64,000 nt of DNA from Aquirhabdus sp. (GTDB lineage Bacteria > Pseudomonadota > Gammaproteobacteria > Pseudomonadales > Moraxellaceae). The stretch spans positions 1 through 64,000 of the forward strand of contig JASLHI010000014.1 in the NCBI GenBank assembly GCA_030149815.1, read 5' to 3'. Under the pieces are notes generated by a model, which was not told the origin of the DNA, made no database searches, and worked only from the letters and a program-made list of their open reading frames with translations. This document shows, piece after piece, positions 46,967 through 56,830 of the stretch; position 1 is the first letter of the stretch; every line of letters begins with the position of its first letter. A program made the position numbers and the translations under genes.

Positions 46967-47164
46967 ATCTTGATTCAATCTGTCATCATTGACCTTCAAT
47001 CACCACTAATATGCTGAACAGCATTTTGTCTCTCTAGTCACGTTTCTATTAAAAATTTTCCACTGAGCTAAGCCCATTCGACCGATATGCCCGTGTTATC
47101 ATCGCCCTCTCCTTGTGATCGGTAATCGCAACCAAGGGATTTCATCGTAAACGTGGGACGTGAT
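46967..47164 (+). other. Leader region of dnaE
   Basis: The gap between the mini-lipoprotein gene and dnaE totals about 316 bases; past the terminator nothing but the presumed dnaE promoter and leader is present. No strong promoter match stood out. Confidence 0.3.
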
Positions 47165-50100
47165 ATGACTTTTATTCATCTGGGTGTACATAGCGAATTT
47201 TCTATTATTGATTCGATTGCTCGTGTTGACGAACTTGTCAAACAAGCAGCTGTCTGTAATATGCCCGCGCTTGCACTCACTGACTTATCCAATCTCCACG
47301 CTGCTGTTAAGTTTTATAAAGCTTGTCGTTCTGAAGGAGTCAAACCGATTCTCGGGAGCGAGGTACGGTTAGAAGATAATCTGGGTCGTGTCACATTACT
47401 TGCCATGAATCAGATTGGCTGGAGACATCTGACCGAAGTGGTATCACAAGGTTATATTGAAGGTTTAACACTCGGTACGCCGCTCATCAAAACCCAATGG
47501 ATATTTAATAAAAATAATGGTTTGATTGTGCTACTTGGGCAAAATAGTGATGTCGGTCAAGCACTCAGAAGCGCAACACCTGAGCGTGCCGAAACATTAC
47601 TTGAAACATGGCGTAACCACTTTGGCGATCGAATTTATCTCACCATTTCACGAACAGGTCGCATCGGCGAAAGCGCTTACGTCGAAGCCGTATTAGAACT
47701 TGCAGAACGCTTACAAATTCCAGTTGTTGCACAGAACGATGTCCGCTTTCTAGTCAGTGATGATTTTGATGCGCATGAAGCTCGCGTCTGTATTGCTAGT
47801 AGCTTCGTGTTAGCAGATGAACGCCGTCCGCGTGAATACACCAGCGAACAATATTTCAAAAATACAGAAGAAATGGTTGAACTGTTTTCTGATGTGCCTG
47901 AAGCCATTCAAAATACAATCGAAATCGCCAAGCGCTGTACTGTCACCATCGAATTGGGCAAAAATTACCTCCCCGATTTTCCTGTACCTGAAGGTTATGA
48001 CATTGCCAGATACTTCGCTGAAGTGTCCAAGCAGGGTTTAAATGAACGATTAGATCAGCTTTACCCTGTTAAACCTGAAGATTGGGAAACACGCCGTCAA
48101 GTTTATGATGACCGCCTAGCCTTTGAAATTAAAACCATTAATGACATGGGCTTTCCAGGTTACTTCCTGATCGTTATGGATTTTATACGCTGGTCAAAAA
48201 ACAATGGCGTTCCAGTCGGTCCGGGTCGTGGATCAGGTGCTGGATCGTTGGTTGCATATAGCCTTGGCATTACAGACCTTGATCCACTCAAATATGATCT
48301 GCTCTTTGAACGTTTCTTGAATCCTGAACGCGTTTCAATGCCCGACTTCGATATCGACTTTTGTATCGCAGGTCGAGACCGCGTGATTGACTATGTCGCG
48401 AATACTTATGGTCGTGAAGCGGTGTCACAGATCATTACCTTCGGAACAATGGCTGCAAAAGGTGCCGTTCGAGACGTGACTCGTGTTCTCGGGAAACCAT
48501 TTGGTTTAGGTGACCGTATATCTCGACTCATTCCAAGTAAACCACCAGGTATTACCTTAAAAGATGCATTGGAAGTCGAACCTCAGTTAAAAGACTTAGT
48601 CATGAATCAGACAGGTTCTGATTACGATGATGTCAATGAAATCTGGGAAATGGCGACAAAGCTAGAGGGCATCACTCGAAACGTGGGGAAGCATGCGGGT
48701 GGCGTACTCATTGCGCCGAGCAAAATCAGTGACTTTTCCGCAGTGTATTGTGACGACGAAGGCTCGCGTGTCAGTCAGTTTGATAAAGATGATGTTGAAC
48801 AAGTTGGATTGGTCAAATTCGACTTCTTGGGATTACGTAACCTGACTGTTATCGATCAGGCAGTCGATGCAATTAATGCCCGCAATACAAAAAGTGGGAA
48901 ACCATTATTAGATCTCAATCATATTCCGCTAGACGATCAACTCGCATACAAAATTCTTCAAGACGCCAAAACAACAGCTGTATTCCAGCTTGAAAGTAGT
49001 GGCATGAAGCGAATGCTGAAAGAAGCAAAACCGAGTAAATTTGAAGAAATTATCGCGTTCGTTGCACTGTATCGTCCAGGCCCAATGGATCTTATTCCTG
49101 ACTTTATCAGTCGAATGCACGGAATGGATTTTGAATATTTACATCCACTACTCACAGATGTACTTAAACCGACTTATGGTGTCATGGTTTATCAAGAACA
49201 GGTGATGCAAGCCGCTCAAGTCTGTGCTGGCTATTCGCTTGGCGGCGCGGACTTACTTCGCCGCGCAATGGGTAAGAAAAAACCTGAAGAAATGGTCAAA
49301 CAACGTGTAACCTTCGTCGAAGGGGCTGCAACAAAAGGGATTGATGAAAAGAAAGCTAATGAAATTTTTGACTATATCGAAAAATTCGCAGGTTATGGTT
49401 TCAATAAATCTCATGCTGCTGCGTATGCGCTTGTTTCATATCATACTGCTTGGCTAAAAGCTCACTACCCTTCTGAGTTTATGGCGGCCGTTCTTACTTC
49501 TGAAATGCAAAACACGGATAATATCGTCTTTCTAATCAGCGATTGCCGTGAACTCGGACTAAACATACTTCCCCCCTCTGTCAATTGGTCAGACTATCGT
49601 TTTAGAGCATCGGATGCCAGCACCATCATCTATGGTCTGGGTGCGATCAAAGGCGTCGGTGAAGCTGCGATGGAATCCGTGATGGATGCGCGGAAACAAG
49701 GTGGCGAATTTAAAGACATCTTTGATTTCTGCCAGCGTATTGATTTAAAGAAAGCCAACAAACGTACGCTTGAGGCATTAATCCGCTCTGGTGCACTGGA
49801 CTGCTTAACTGAAGAAACCGAAGGTAGCGCACGCGGTGAATTCCGTTCTGTCCTCGCAAGCCAACTCGAAGAGGCCGTTAAAGCCGCCGAACAAACACGA
49901 CAAAATCTCGACAGCGGAATCTTCGATCTATTTGGTGAAATCGAAGTCCCTGCTCGCCAAGTCCCCCCCAAAGTACCCGCTTGGGCAGATGAAGTTCGCC
50001 TAAAAGGTGAAAAAGATACGCTCGGACTCTATCTAACGGGTCATCCAATTGATGTCTATGCAGCCGAACTCAAAAACTTTATTCGCTGTAAATTAGCCGA

Positions 50101-50668
50101 TATTGAGGCGACTCGACGTGGAGTCACCACAGTATTTGCGGGATTAATATTGGATGTCGCCAACTTTCCAAACCGAGTTGTCATTACATTAGATGATGGC
50201 AGTGCACGTTTGGAAGTAAATTGCACCCATGAGAATTTTGCTCGTTACAAAGATATTTTAAAAGTCGACACGATTATTGTCATCGAAGGTGAAATCAGCG
50301 AACGCGAAGGCTACGATCACCCAATCGGTCGTTTGCGTAAAGCATTTACAATGAACGAGATCCGCAGTCGTCGGACAGAAGCAATCTCTTTAACACTCAC
50401 CCAAGATACTTTAACGCCTGATATTGCTAAGCGTTTACAAACGATTTTACCCGCGTTTATGAATGAGACTGCAACTGAACAACGGCGCGTCGCACTACAA
50501 TTCCAAATTGATCACACTTACTCAAAAGCAACAATAAGTGTGGGTGAGCATTGGTACGTTCGTCCAGAAGATGAACTATTGAAGCAACTCCGTGAACACT
50601 TTGGAAAAACTGCTGTCAATGTTCTCTATCAGCGAAAAACTCATGCCGCAGAAGCGAGAACTGGTTAA
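47165..50668 (+). CDS. dnaE: DNA polymerase III subunit alpha
   Basis: Replicative polymerase. The start MTFIHLGVHSEFSI is used because it is the conserved DnaE N-terminus and GGGACGTG precedes it. PHP domain (1-270), palm with MPDFDIDFC (catalytic Asp residues, about 397-405), the GPGRGSGAGSLVAY motif, fingers with ALYRPGPMDLIPDFI and YGFNKSHAAAYALVSY, then a helix-hairpin-helix region and an OB fold (VTTVFAGLIL, about 985). 1167 residues. Confidence 0.97.
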   Translation: MTFIHLGVHSEFSIIDSIARVDELVKQAAVCNMPALALTDLSNLHAAVKFYKACRSEGVKPILGSEVRLEDNLGRVTLLAMNQIGWRHLTEVVSQGYIEGLTLGTPLIKTQWIFNKNNGLIVLLGQNSDVGQALRSATPERAETLLETWRNHFGDRIYLTISRTGRIGESAYVEAVLELAERLQIPVVAQNDVRFLVSDDFDAHEARVCIASSFVLADERRPREYTSEQYFKNTEEMVELFSDVPEAIQNTIEIAKRCTVTIELGKNYLPDFPVPEGYDIARYFAEVSKQGLNERLDQLYPVKPEDWETRRQVYDDRLAFEIKTINDMGFPGYFLIVMDFIRWSKNNGVPVGPGRGSGAGSLVAYSLGITDLDPLKYDLLFERFLNPERVSMPDFDIDFCIAGRDRVIDYVANTYGREAVSQIITFGTMAAKGAVRDVTRVLGKPFGLGDRISRLIPSKPPGITLKDALEVEPQLKDLVMNQTGSDYDDVNEIWEMATKLEGITRNVGKHAGGVLIAPSKISDFSAVYCDDEGSRVSQFDKDDVEQVGLVKFDFLGLRNLTVIDQAVDAINARNTKSGKPLLDLNHIPLDDQLAYKILQDAKTTAVFQLESSGMKRMLKEAKPSKFEEIIAFVALYRPGPMDLIPDFISRMHGMDFEYLHPLLTDVLKPTYGVMVYQEQVMQAAQVCAGYSLGGADLLRRAMGKKKPEEMVKQRVTFVEGAATKGIDEKKANEIFDYIEKFAGYGFNKSHAAAYALVSYHTAWLKAHYPSEFMAAVLTSEMQNTDNIVFLISDCRELGLNILPPSVNWSDYRFRASDASTIIYGLGAIKGVGEAAMESVMDARKQGGEFKDIFDFCQRIDLKKANKRTLEALIRSGALDCLTEETEGSARGEFRSVLASQLEEAVKAAEQTRQNLDSGIFDLFGEIEVPARQVPPKVPAWADEVRLKGEKDTLGLYLTGHPIDVYAAELKNFIRCKLADIEATRRGVTTVFAGLILDVANFPNRVVITLDDGSARLEVNCTHENFARYKDILKVDTIIVIEGEISEREGYDHPIGRLRKAFTMNEIRSRRTEAISLTLTQDTLTPDIAKRLQTILPAFMNETATEQRRVALQFQIDHTYSKATISVGEHWYVRPEDELLKQLREHFGKTAVNVLYQRKTHAAEARTG

Positions 50669-50778
50669 CAAACCATTGATTTCGTCTTATTGATCGTCCG
50701 TCCACTGAGATATTGTATTTTTTAGTGAACTGTAATAACGTCGCCAATATCTTGTGTCGCCTTAGAATAGAGATAATT

Positions 50779-51117
50779 ATGGCAGAACCGATCAATACCG
50801 CTCAGTTGCTCGAACTAAGAGAGCTCTTAGGCGACGAATATGACAATCTCATCCAGAGTTTCTTTCGTGAAAGCAAGACAGCAATGCGCACCATTCAATA
50901 TGCATTCGAGCAATCAGAAAACTCAAGTGCTGTAAGCACAATTGCAGCACTCAAAGGCGCAAGCATCAATCTAGGTGCAACAGGTCTTGCCGCTTATTGT
51001 CAAAATCTACTCTTAGCGTGTAAAGAAAATCGCCTACAACACAGCGACGTACTGTTGCATGCGACACAAGAAGAGTTACAGCACGTCACTCATTTTTTAC
51101 AACAAGAAATGGCTTAA
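50779..51117 (+). CDS. Hpt-like domain protein lacking the phosphorylatable His
   Basis: A 112-residue, all-helical protein; start MAEPINTAQLLEL is preferred because AGAGATA lies upstream. The sequence around residue 57, IAALKGASINLGATGLAAYC, matches the histidine phosphotransfer motif AHTLKGSSANLGA in every key position except that the phosphorylated His is replaced by Ala. It is thus a pseudo-Hpt and cannot relay phosphate by that residue. It lies alone between dnaE and trmJ. No histidine kinase is nearby. Confidence 0.8.
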   Translation: MAEPINTAQLLELRELLGDEYDNLIQSFFRESKTAMRTIQYAFEQSENSSAVSTIAALKGASINLGATGLAAYCQNLLLACKENRLQHSDVLLHATQEELQHVTHFLQQEMA

Positions 51118-51200
51118 ATCAAACAACCACGTGTACACGCACAGGATTAGATTTCTGTGTAAAATGACAGGTCTTAATTGACGTAAGCGAGTGTGTCATT

Positions 51201-52106
51201 GTGGATGCTGTAAACTTGGATGTTGTAAAAGCTGCGAATCAACATCTATCGGCTTTAGATCGCATTCGCATCGTCATGGTCAATACAACATTGCCAGCCA
51301 ATATCGGTGCGGCAGCACGAGCCATGAAAACGATGGGGTTATCACACCTCACGCTTGTCGACCCAAAAACATTTCCAAGCCCTGATGCGACTGCTCTAGC
51401 GGCTGGCGCAGCAGATATTTTAGATCAAGTGACCATCGTCAATACGCTCGAAGAAGCGATCGCAGATTGTGTCTTAGTCTTTGGAACAAGTGCGCGTAGT
51501 CGCACAATCCCTTGGCCACTTTTGGATGTTCGACCTGCTACACAACTTGCAGTGAATGAAACGCTACAGGGTGATATTGCTATCGTTTTTGGCCGTGAAG
51601 ATCGCGGGCTGACAAATGAAGAACTCGCACAAGCGCAATATCATCTCACCATTCCTGTGAATGAAGAATATGGCGTACTGAATGTTTCTGCTGCGATTCA
51701 AGTCGTATGCTATGAACTCCGCATGAACGCTTTGGCATACCAACAGCACAACTCACCAACGACGACTTCTGAATCAGCTCCGCCTGAGGCAAATCAAATG
51801 CCTCTACTCGGACACATGGAATGGGATGAACCATTGGTTAATCAAGCCATGATGCAGCAATTCTATCCACATCTTGAGGCTATGCTTGCAGATATTGATT
51901 TCTTGGATCCTAATAACCCACGTTTATTGCCGCTGCGTCTGCGACGTTTATTTGGTCGAGTCCGATTAGACCGTATGGAATACAATTTATTGCGCGGTAT
52001 CTTTGGTCGTGTACAAGCTTTAAGTAAAGGAACATGGCCTCCAGCATCACTGCGTCGATCAATGACATCGACAGAATCCTCACCATCTCATCGTGATAAA
52101 TCTTAA
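51201..52106 (+). CDS. trmJ: tRNA (cytidine/uridine-2'-O) methyltransferase TrmJ
   Basis: SPOUT-fold enzyme methylating the ribose at position 32 of tRNAs. Family motifs: VMVNTTLPANIGAAARAMKTMG, AGAADIL, IVFGREDRGLTNEEL, and LTIPVNEEYGVLNVSAAIQV (knot). A C-terminal helical domain contains LRRLFGRVRLDRMEYNLLRGIFGRVQ. The start is a GTG with no strong ribosome site; a later start would cut into the N-terminal region only slightly. It is followed 120 bases later by cysE. Confidence 0.93.
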   Translation: MDAVNLDVVKAANQHLSALDRIRIVMVNTTLPANIGAAARAMKTMGLSHLTLVDPKTFPSPDATALAAGAADILDQVTIVNTLEEAIADCVLVFGTSARSRTIPWPLLDVRPATQLAVNETLQGDIAIVFGREDRGLTNEELAQAQYHLTIPVNEEYGVLNVSAAIQVVCYELRMNALAYQQHNSPTTTSESAPPEANQMPLLGHMEWDEPLVNQAMMQQFYPHLEAMLADIDFLDPNNPRLLPLRLRRLFGRVRLDRMEYNLLRGIFGRVQALSKGTWPPASLRRSMTSTESSPSHRDKS

Positions 52107-52226
52107 AGTTAGTTTGATCGACTAAATAAAAAACTACACAGTCAAAATTAGTCATATAAAAAATAGCAATATAGATCGCAGAAATACTAAAATCAGGTCT
52201 AAATCTTCCGTGATAGGCATCGAATA

Positions 52227-53024
52227 ATGTTTGACCAACTTCAAGAAGACATTCAAGCAGTGTTTGATCGCGACCCTGCTGCACGCAGTGCGCTCGAAGT
52301 TTTACTCACCTATCCAGGCATTCATGCTGTACTCCTTCACCGCGCAGCACATAAACTTTGGCAACGTAAGCTCAAAGGCACTGCTCGTGGTGTTTCAATG
52401 TTTAACCGATTCTTAACAGGCATTGAAATTCATCCTGCAGCAAAAATTGGTCGGCGTTTATTCATTGATCATGGCATGGGCGTAGTGATTGGTGAAACTG
52501 CTGAAATCGGTGATGATGTCACGCTTTATCATGGCGTCACATTAGGCGGTACAACATGGCAGAAAGGCAAACGTCATCCAACGCTAGAAGATGGTGTCGT
52601 CGTCGGAGCTGGCGCTAAAGTTCTCGGTCCATTTACAGTTGGAAAAAATGCAAAAATTGGTTCGAATGCCGTAGTGACAAAAGCAGTACCTTCGGAAGTC
52701 ACCGTAGTGGGTAATCCAGCTCGATTTATTGAGAAAGACATAGATAAAGCCATTACATCTGCGCAACAAAGCCAAATTCTAGATTACGCCCACTCCATTG
52801 GATTCCAGCCTTATGCAACGGCTCCAGATCTTCCAGATCCTGTCGCGGAAGCATTCCGAGTGTTGCTCAATCACATGCAATCCACAGATAAACGCATTGA
52901 TAAAATGTGTGAAAGCGTCTGTCAACTTAACCCTAAATTCTGTGATGAAAAAAATCAGCCGTTGAATGAAGATGATTTAAGTATCATCCAAGATTGTAAG
53001 GGCGCATCAGTTTCTCAAAAGTAA
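52227..53024 (+). CDS. cysE: Serine O-acetyltransferase
   Basis: Makes O-acetylserine, the cysteine precursor. After a helical N-domain (1-65: QEDIQAVFDRDPAARS) comes a left-handed beta-helix of hexapeptide repeats with ID-HGMGVVIGETAEIGDDV, TLYHGVTLGGT and IGSNAVVTKAVP. It is the short (EpsC/NifP-like) form plus a C-terminal helical extension of about 90 residues. The usual C-terminal Ile for CysK docking is not evident (ends VSQK). Confidence 0.93.
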   Translation: MFDQLQEDIQAVFDRDPAARSALEVLLTYPGIHAVLLHRAAHKLWQRKLKGTARGVSMFNRFLTGIEIHPAAKIGRRLFIDHGMGVVIGETAEIGDDVTLYHGVTLGGTTWQKGKRHPTLEDGVVVGAGAKVLGPFTVGKNAKIGSNAVVTKAVPSEVTVVGNPARFIEKDIDKAITSAQQSQILDYAHSIGFQPYATAPDLPDPVAEAFRVLLNHMQSTDKRIDKMCESVCQLNPKFCDEKNQPLNEDDLSIIQDCKGASVSQK

Positions 53025-53040
53025 CGATCGAAGCCTATAG

Positions 53041-53086
53041 AGCACTCTTCTTCTGTTGCGGTTTTACAACGAGAGTGCTTATTTTT
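53041..53086 (+). terminator. Terminator after cysE
   Basis: AGCACTCT (53041-53048) pairs with AGAGTGCT (53072-53079); an inner GTTGCGGTTTTACAAC extends the fold; TATTTTT follows. Confidence 0.8.
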
Positions 53087-53241
53087 ACGGTTGTTATTTA
53101 ATTTTTTTTGGTTATAGTCTTTTAATACTGAAATAACAGATACCCGCAGAACATAACTACTAGATATAGTTAAATTTATGCCAAGCAGTTATCTAAATTT
53201 GAACGCTCAGTTTTATCACTTATGACATGGAATTCAAAAAC

Positions 53242-53961
53242 ATGCTAAAACTCAATCTAAATCATAGTTTACTCACTGCATCAATTCTTGCTGCATTGAC
53301 TCTGACTGCATGCCAAGAAACAAAAGTTGCTCCGCCACCACCAGCACCTGCTCCAGTCGTATTACCCGCATTAGTTGTACCGCCTGTTCCTGAAGAACCA
53401 TTAGCGATTGAGATTAAAGCGATTGATCGTTCAAATATTGATGCACGTATTCTACTGATGGGGAAATACGCGAGACATTATCCACCACATTTCACCAATC
53501 AGCGCGCACGTCATGCAGCCGAAGCAGAAGTCAAAGACCTACTCAAAACTCTTAACCCTATCGCCTCTAATCCACGTGCAACTCATGCAGAGCTTCTGCA
53601 AGGATTTAAGGCAAATGGTCTAGCGCGTAATCTAGATGTAGGTTCGAATACAACAACTAAAGCAGATGATTATATTCGTCGTGCTTTAAAACAAGATCCT
53701 AAAGATCCTGAAACCAACTTCTGGTTTGGTGTGTTGTTGTCTGAAGGTGGTGGCATGACTGAAGGTATCCCATACCTCAATAAAGCCGCAAAAGGTGGCT
53801 ATAACGAAGCTCATCTCTCTCTTGCTAATGCCTACTTACAACTCAACAAGAAGCAAAAAGCACTTGAAGAGCTGAAAGAATATCAACGCTTAATGCCTGA
53901 TGACACACGAGTTCCTGACATGATTGATGCGGTAAAAACAGATAAAGCATCTATCTGGTAA
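53242..53961 (+). CDS. TPR-containing lipoprotein
   Basis: A lipoprotein of 239 residues with start MLKLNLNHSLLT and lipobox LTAC. A Pro/Ala/Val-rich linker follows the lipid site (PPPPAPAPVVLPALVVPPVP), then a helical region and two TPR-like units near the C-terminus (DPETNFWFGVLLSEGGG and AHLSLANAYLQLNKKQKALEEL). It is probably tethered in the periplasm and binds a partner protein, but none can be named. It precedes the crotonase gene by about 80 bases. Confidence 0.8.
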   Translation: MLKLNLNHSLLTASILAALTLTACQETKVAPPPPAPAPVVLPALVVPPVPEEPLAIEIKAIDRSNIDARILLMGKYARHYPPHFTNQRARHAAEAEVKDLLKTLNPIASNPRATHAELLQGFKANGLARNLDVGSNTTTKADDYIRRALKQDPKDPETNFWFGVLLSEGGGMTEGIPYLNKAAKGGYNEAHLSLANAYLQLNKKQKALEELKEYQRLMPDDTRVPDMIDAVKTDKASIW

Positions 53962-54044
53962 AGTTGATCCACTACATGTACACCAGCATACGACAACTTT
54001 CATGGAAGGTTGTCTATGATTATTCACTGAATGAGAGCACTTCT

Positions 54045-54845
54045 ATGTCACTCACCTGCATTACACAACCTCATGCTAATTTAATTGCACACCTTGATCA
54101 ATCTGGTGTTTTAGAATTAGTCCTCAATCGCCCTGAACGCAAAAATGCAATTTTTGGCTCTTTCTATCTGGCCATTGAACAAGCCTTAATCGAAGCTGAT
54201 ACCAATCCAGATGTACGCGTTGTCCTGTTGCGAGGCGAGCAAGATTTCAGTGCAGGCAATGATTTACAAGATTTTGCCATCGAATCTAAAAGTGACGCAC
54301 CGATGGTAGATGCTCCACCATTCCGTTTATTACGTGCAGCAAACGCACTTTCAAAACCACTTGTTGTTGCTGTTCGCGGTGTCGCCATTGGAATTGGAAC
54401 GACCATTCTATTACATGCTGATTTGGTATATTGCGATACAACCGCAAAATTCCAAATGCCATTTTTAAGTCTTGGTCTGACACCAGAAGGTGCATCAACC
54501 TTGCTTTTGCCACAACGTGCAGGGTATTTAAAAGCTGCAGAACTTCTGTTACTTGCAGAAGTCTTCACGGCAGAAACTGCACTAAGTGCTGGTCTTGTTA
54601 ATCAAATTGTTGCCGATGATGTTTATGCGCATGCGCGTGCTAAAGCATTAAAGTTAACCCAATTCCCAGCAGTTTCAATCAAAGCAACAAAAGCAATGCT
54701 ACGCGACGAATCACCGACTACAGGCATCGACCGCATTAATGCTGAAGCACATATCTTTGGTCAACGCGTTAAATCACCTGCCATGACTGAAGCGCTCAAT
54801 GCATTTAAAGAAAAACGCGCACCAAATTATAGACAGTTTGATTAA
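54045..54845 (+). CDS. Enoyl-CoA hydratase/isomerase family protein
   Basis: A second crotonase, 266 residues; start MSLTCITQPHANL chosen because GAGAG sits about 10 bases upstream. Crotonase motifs: LNRPERKNAIFG, GEQDFSAGNDLQDF, VAVRGVAIGIGTTILLHADLVYC and GLTPEGASTLLLPQRAG. The SAGND and PEGAS features resemble the PaaG/enoyl-CoA isomerase branch; the exact substrate is uncertain. It converges on tagN. Confidence 0.88.
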   Translation: MSLTCITQPHANLIAHLDQSGVLELVLNRPERKNAIFGSFYLAIEQALIEADTNPDVRVVLLRGEQDFSAGNDLQDFAIESKSDAPMVDAPPFRLLRAANALSKPLVVAVRGVAIGIGTTILLHADLVYCDTTAKFQMPFLSLGLTPEGASTLLLPQRAGYLKAAELLLLAEVFTAETALSAGLVNQIVADDVYAHARAKALKLTQFPAVSIKATKAMLRDESPTTGIDRINAEAHIFGQRVKSPAMTEALNAFKEKRAPNYRQFD

Positions 54846-54891
54846 TGTGATAACGTCATTCATTCATATCGAATGGAATCCATCAACTCAA

Positions 54892-54921
54892 AATAACCAC
54901 TCACTCAAGTTGGTGGTTATT
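54892..54921. terminator. Hairpin between convergent crotonase and tagN
   Basis: AATAACCAC and GTGGTTATT form a 9-bp stem with a 12-base loop. On the minus strand TTTT follows, so it best serves tagN. Confidence 0.65.
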
Positions 54922-54955
54922 CATACAATAAAAATCGATTTTCTTTCAGTCACAC

Positions 54956-55753
54956 TTACAACACATCGAACTCAATCCGACGATTACGGCGACGACCTTC
55001 ATCAGTTGCATTATCCGCGATTGGTTTGGTTGACCCCAAACCTTGGGCTGTCAATGATTCAGTATGTAATCCTTTTTCAATCAGATAAGCTTTAACCGCA
55101 TTAGCGCGTGCCAACGACAACGCTAGATTTGTGGCAGGAATCCCCTGATCATCTGTATGACCAATAATACGAACCGAACGCCCTCCTACTTTGTTTAGTG
55201 CAATCGCCATATCATTCAGAATTCCTTGACCGACTGGTGTAAGTACCGCACTACCCGATTGAAATTCAATAATTCGATTTGCTAGAGCTTTATCAACAAC
55301 AGCTTGTTCAGGTGCGACGACCTCAAGTTTATTATTAACGGTATACGCTATTGGAAGCCCTTGCCCGAGTTGTGTCTCTAACTGTGAACGCATGCCATCA
55401 CTGGTGACATTGCCATGCAATGTAATGTTAGCGCCTGAAATATCTAATCGTCCTTGTGTCACGTTCTTTAAAGTTGGTTGAATACTGGCTAACACTGTTT
55501 GAGACCATTGTGGTGGCATACGAACATTACCAACTTTCAATCGATCAACAACTCGATCACCATAGAGTTCACGTAACTTCGTCAGGACCGCTTGTTTAGT
55601 TGCATCATCAGGCACAATCCCACTCACAACAACAGGTGCAGTTGTAGTAGCCACTGGCGGAATCGGAACAGCATTCGGTTGCGATATGTCTGCATAAGCT
55701 GTTGAAACCGTGCTCACGATCAAACCTATCATAATTGACCGATATGCTTTCAT
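54956..55753 (-). CDS. tagN: TagN: OmpA-like T6SS-associated protein
   Basis: A periplasmic protein of 265 residues (start MKAYRSIMIG; signal ends near STAYAD). The C-terminal OmpA domain (about 155-265) shows IIEFQSGSAVLTPVG, IIGHTDDQG, ALSLARANAVKAYL and EGRRRNRRIEFDVL, residues used to bind peptidoglycan. The middle (about 45-140) looks like two BON-type modules. Together with TagF and TssM it belongs to the T6SS; such proteins help anchor the apparatus to the cell wall. An upstream start at 55807 would add 18 residues. Confidence 0.87.
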   Translation of the reverse strand: MKAYRSIMIGLIVSTVSTAYADISQPNAVPIPPVATTTAPVVVSGIVPDDATKQAVLTKLRELYGDRVVDRLKVGNVRMPPQWSQTVLASIQPTLKNVTQGRLDISGANITLHGNVTSDGMRSQLETQLGQGLPIAYTVNNKLEVVAPEQAVVDKALANRIIEFQSGSAVLTPVGQGILNDMAIALNKVGGRSVRIIGHTDDQGIPATNLALSLARANAVKAYLIEKGLHTESLTAQGLGSTKPIADNATDEGRRRNRRIEFDVL

Positions 55754-55855
55754 TAGATTTATCGGATCAATCCTATTTTTTTTGAGCGAGCTCTTATTCT
55801 TTAACATTTTAATTTACTCAAAGTTTTTCTTAACAAATAAGGATAAAGCTGAATA

Positions 55856-56830
55856 TCAAGTATTCAGAAAAACGTCCTTAAACATTTTCATAATATCTAA
55901 TAGAGGAATATCGTCATCATCCAAGACTTGTTCTAGGCGAGCTAAGCCAGCATCGTTCTCAAGATAGGGATCTATCCAATCCGAATCAAATACATGGACC
56001 CAATGATCACCACTTAAATCATTCTGCATCAAACCGGCTAAGGTTGTGGAGTCAGCACCTTGGAATCCAACAAGCAGAAGAGGTTGTGTATGGCGGTGAT
56101 AAATTAATGTCGAAACTTCTATGCTGTAGTTTTGAATAAACCCTGTAATCAGGCTCAACCAAAATGTGGCAGCTCGCGTACTATTTCCACCTTGAGGTAG
56201 AGGTAAAATCAAGGCTTTATTCAAATTTTCTGCACCCAGATGAAGAACAGGTTGCAGCAATAATCCTAATGCAAGTAAGCCTTGGATAAATTGTCCATCG
56301 TGCTTTGCCATCTTCAAATCATGACTAAAACTACCTACAGTCTGATACATCAAATAAGTTCGGTACTCTAAACTTCCGCCGGCACCAACAGTTAAAGGTT
56401 GTGATAGACATTGCATTGCAATCGTTGGATCAAGGGTATGAATAGTTTCAGTGTTTAATGAACGTGTACTTTGCCAAAGCGACTGAAGTAATATGGGGGC
56501 TTGCCCCATGAACTGACTCGGCTTAGTAGGCTGCATCCGAATCCCTGTAATCAGAGGAAAGCGCCTGTGTGAGACATCACGGCTTGTCGTCAATGTAGCC
56601 GCCAATGCTAACGGCATCCGTGTACTACAAAAGACAAAATCAAGTGGCGGCATCTGATCATACTGACTTTGCCAGTTCACATAAGTTGATTGAGCCTCAA
56701 GTGCTTGAGCAACCCATTGATCCAGAATATGTAACATCGCACCATGTCCAGTACTGCGAATAAAATCTCCGCGCGCTGGACATTTTCCAAAATAAAAAGG
56801 TTCAGCCTGATGTGTCAAATGATCATTCAT
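55856..56830 (-). CDS. tagF: T6SS-associated protein TagF
   Basis: A 324-residue cytoplasmic protein. The N-terminal TagF domain (about 8-150) is recognised by FYFGKCPARGDFIRS, VFCSTRMPLALAATLTTS and RRFPLITGIRM. A C-terminal part of unknown fold follows. TagF is a post-translational repressor of T6SS in Pseudomonas and Agrobacterium. It overlaps the tssM stop by four bases. Confidence 0.92.
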   Translation of the reverse strand: MNDHLTHQAEPFYFGKCPARGDFIRSTGHGAMLHILDQWVAQALEAQSTYVNWQSQYDQMPPLDFVFCSTRMPLALAATLTTSRDVSHRRFPLITGIRMQPTKPSQFMGQAPILLQSLWQSTRSLNTETIHTLDPTIAMQCLSQPLTVGAGGSLEYRTYLMYQTVGSFSHDLKMAKHDGQFIQGLLALGLLLQPVLHLGAENLNKALILPLPQGGNSTRAATFWLSLITGFIQNYSIEVSTLIYHRHTQPLLLVGFQGADSTTLAGLMQNDLSGDHWVHVFDSDWIDPYLENDAGLARLEQVLDDDDIPLLDIMKMFKDVFLNT

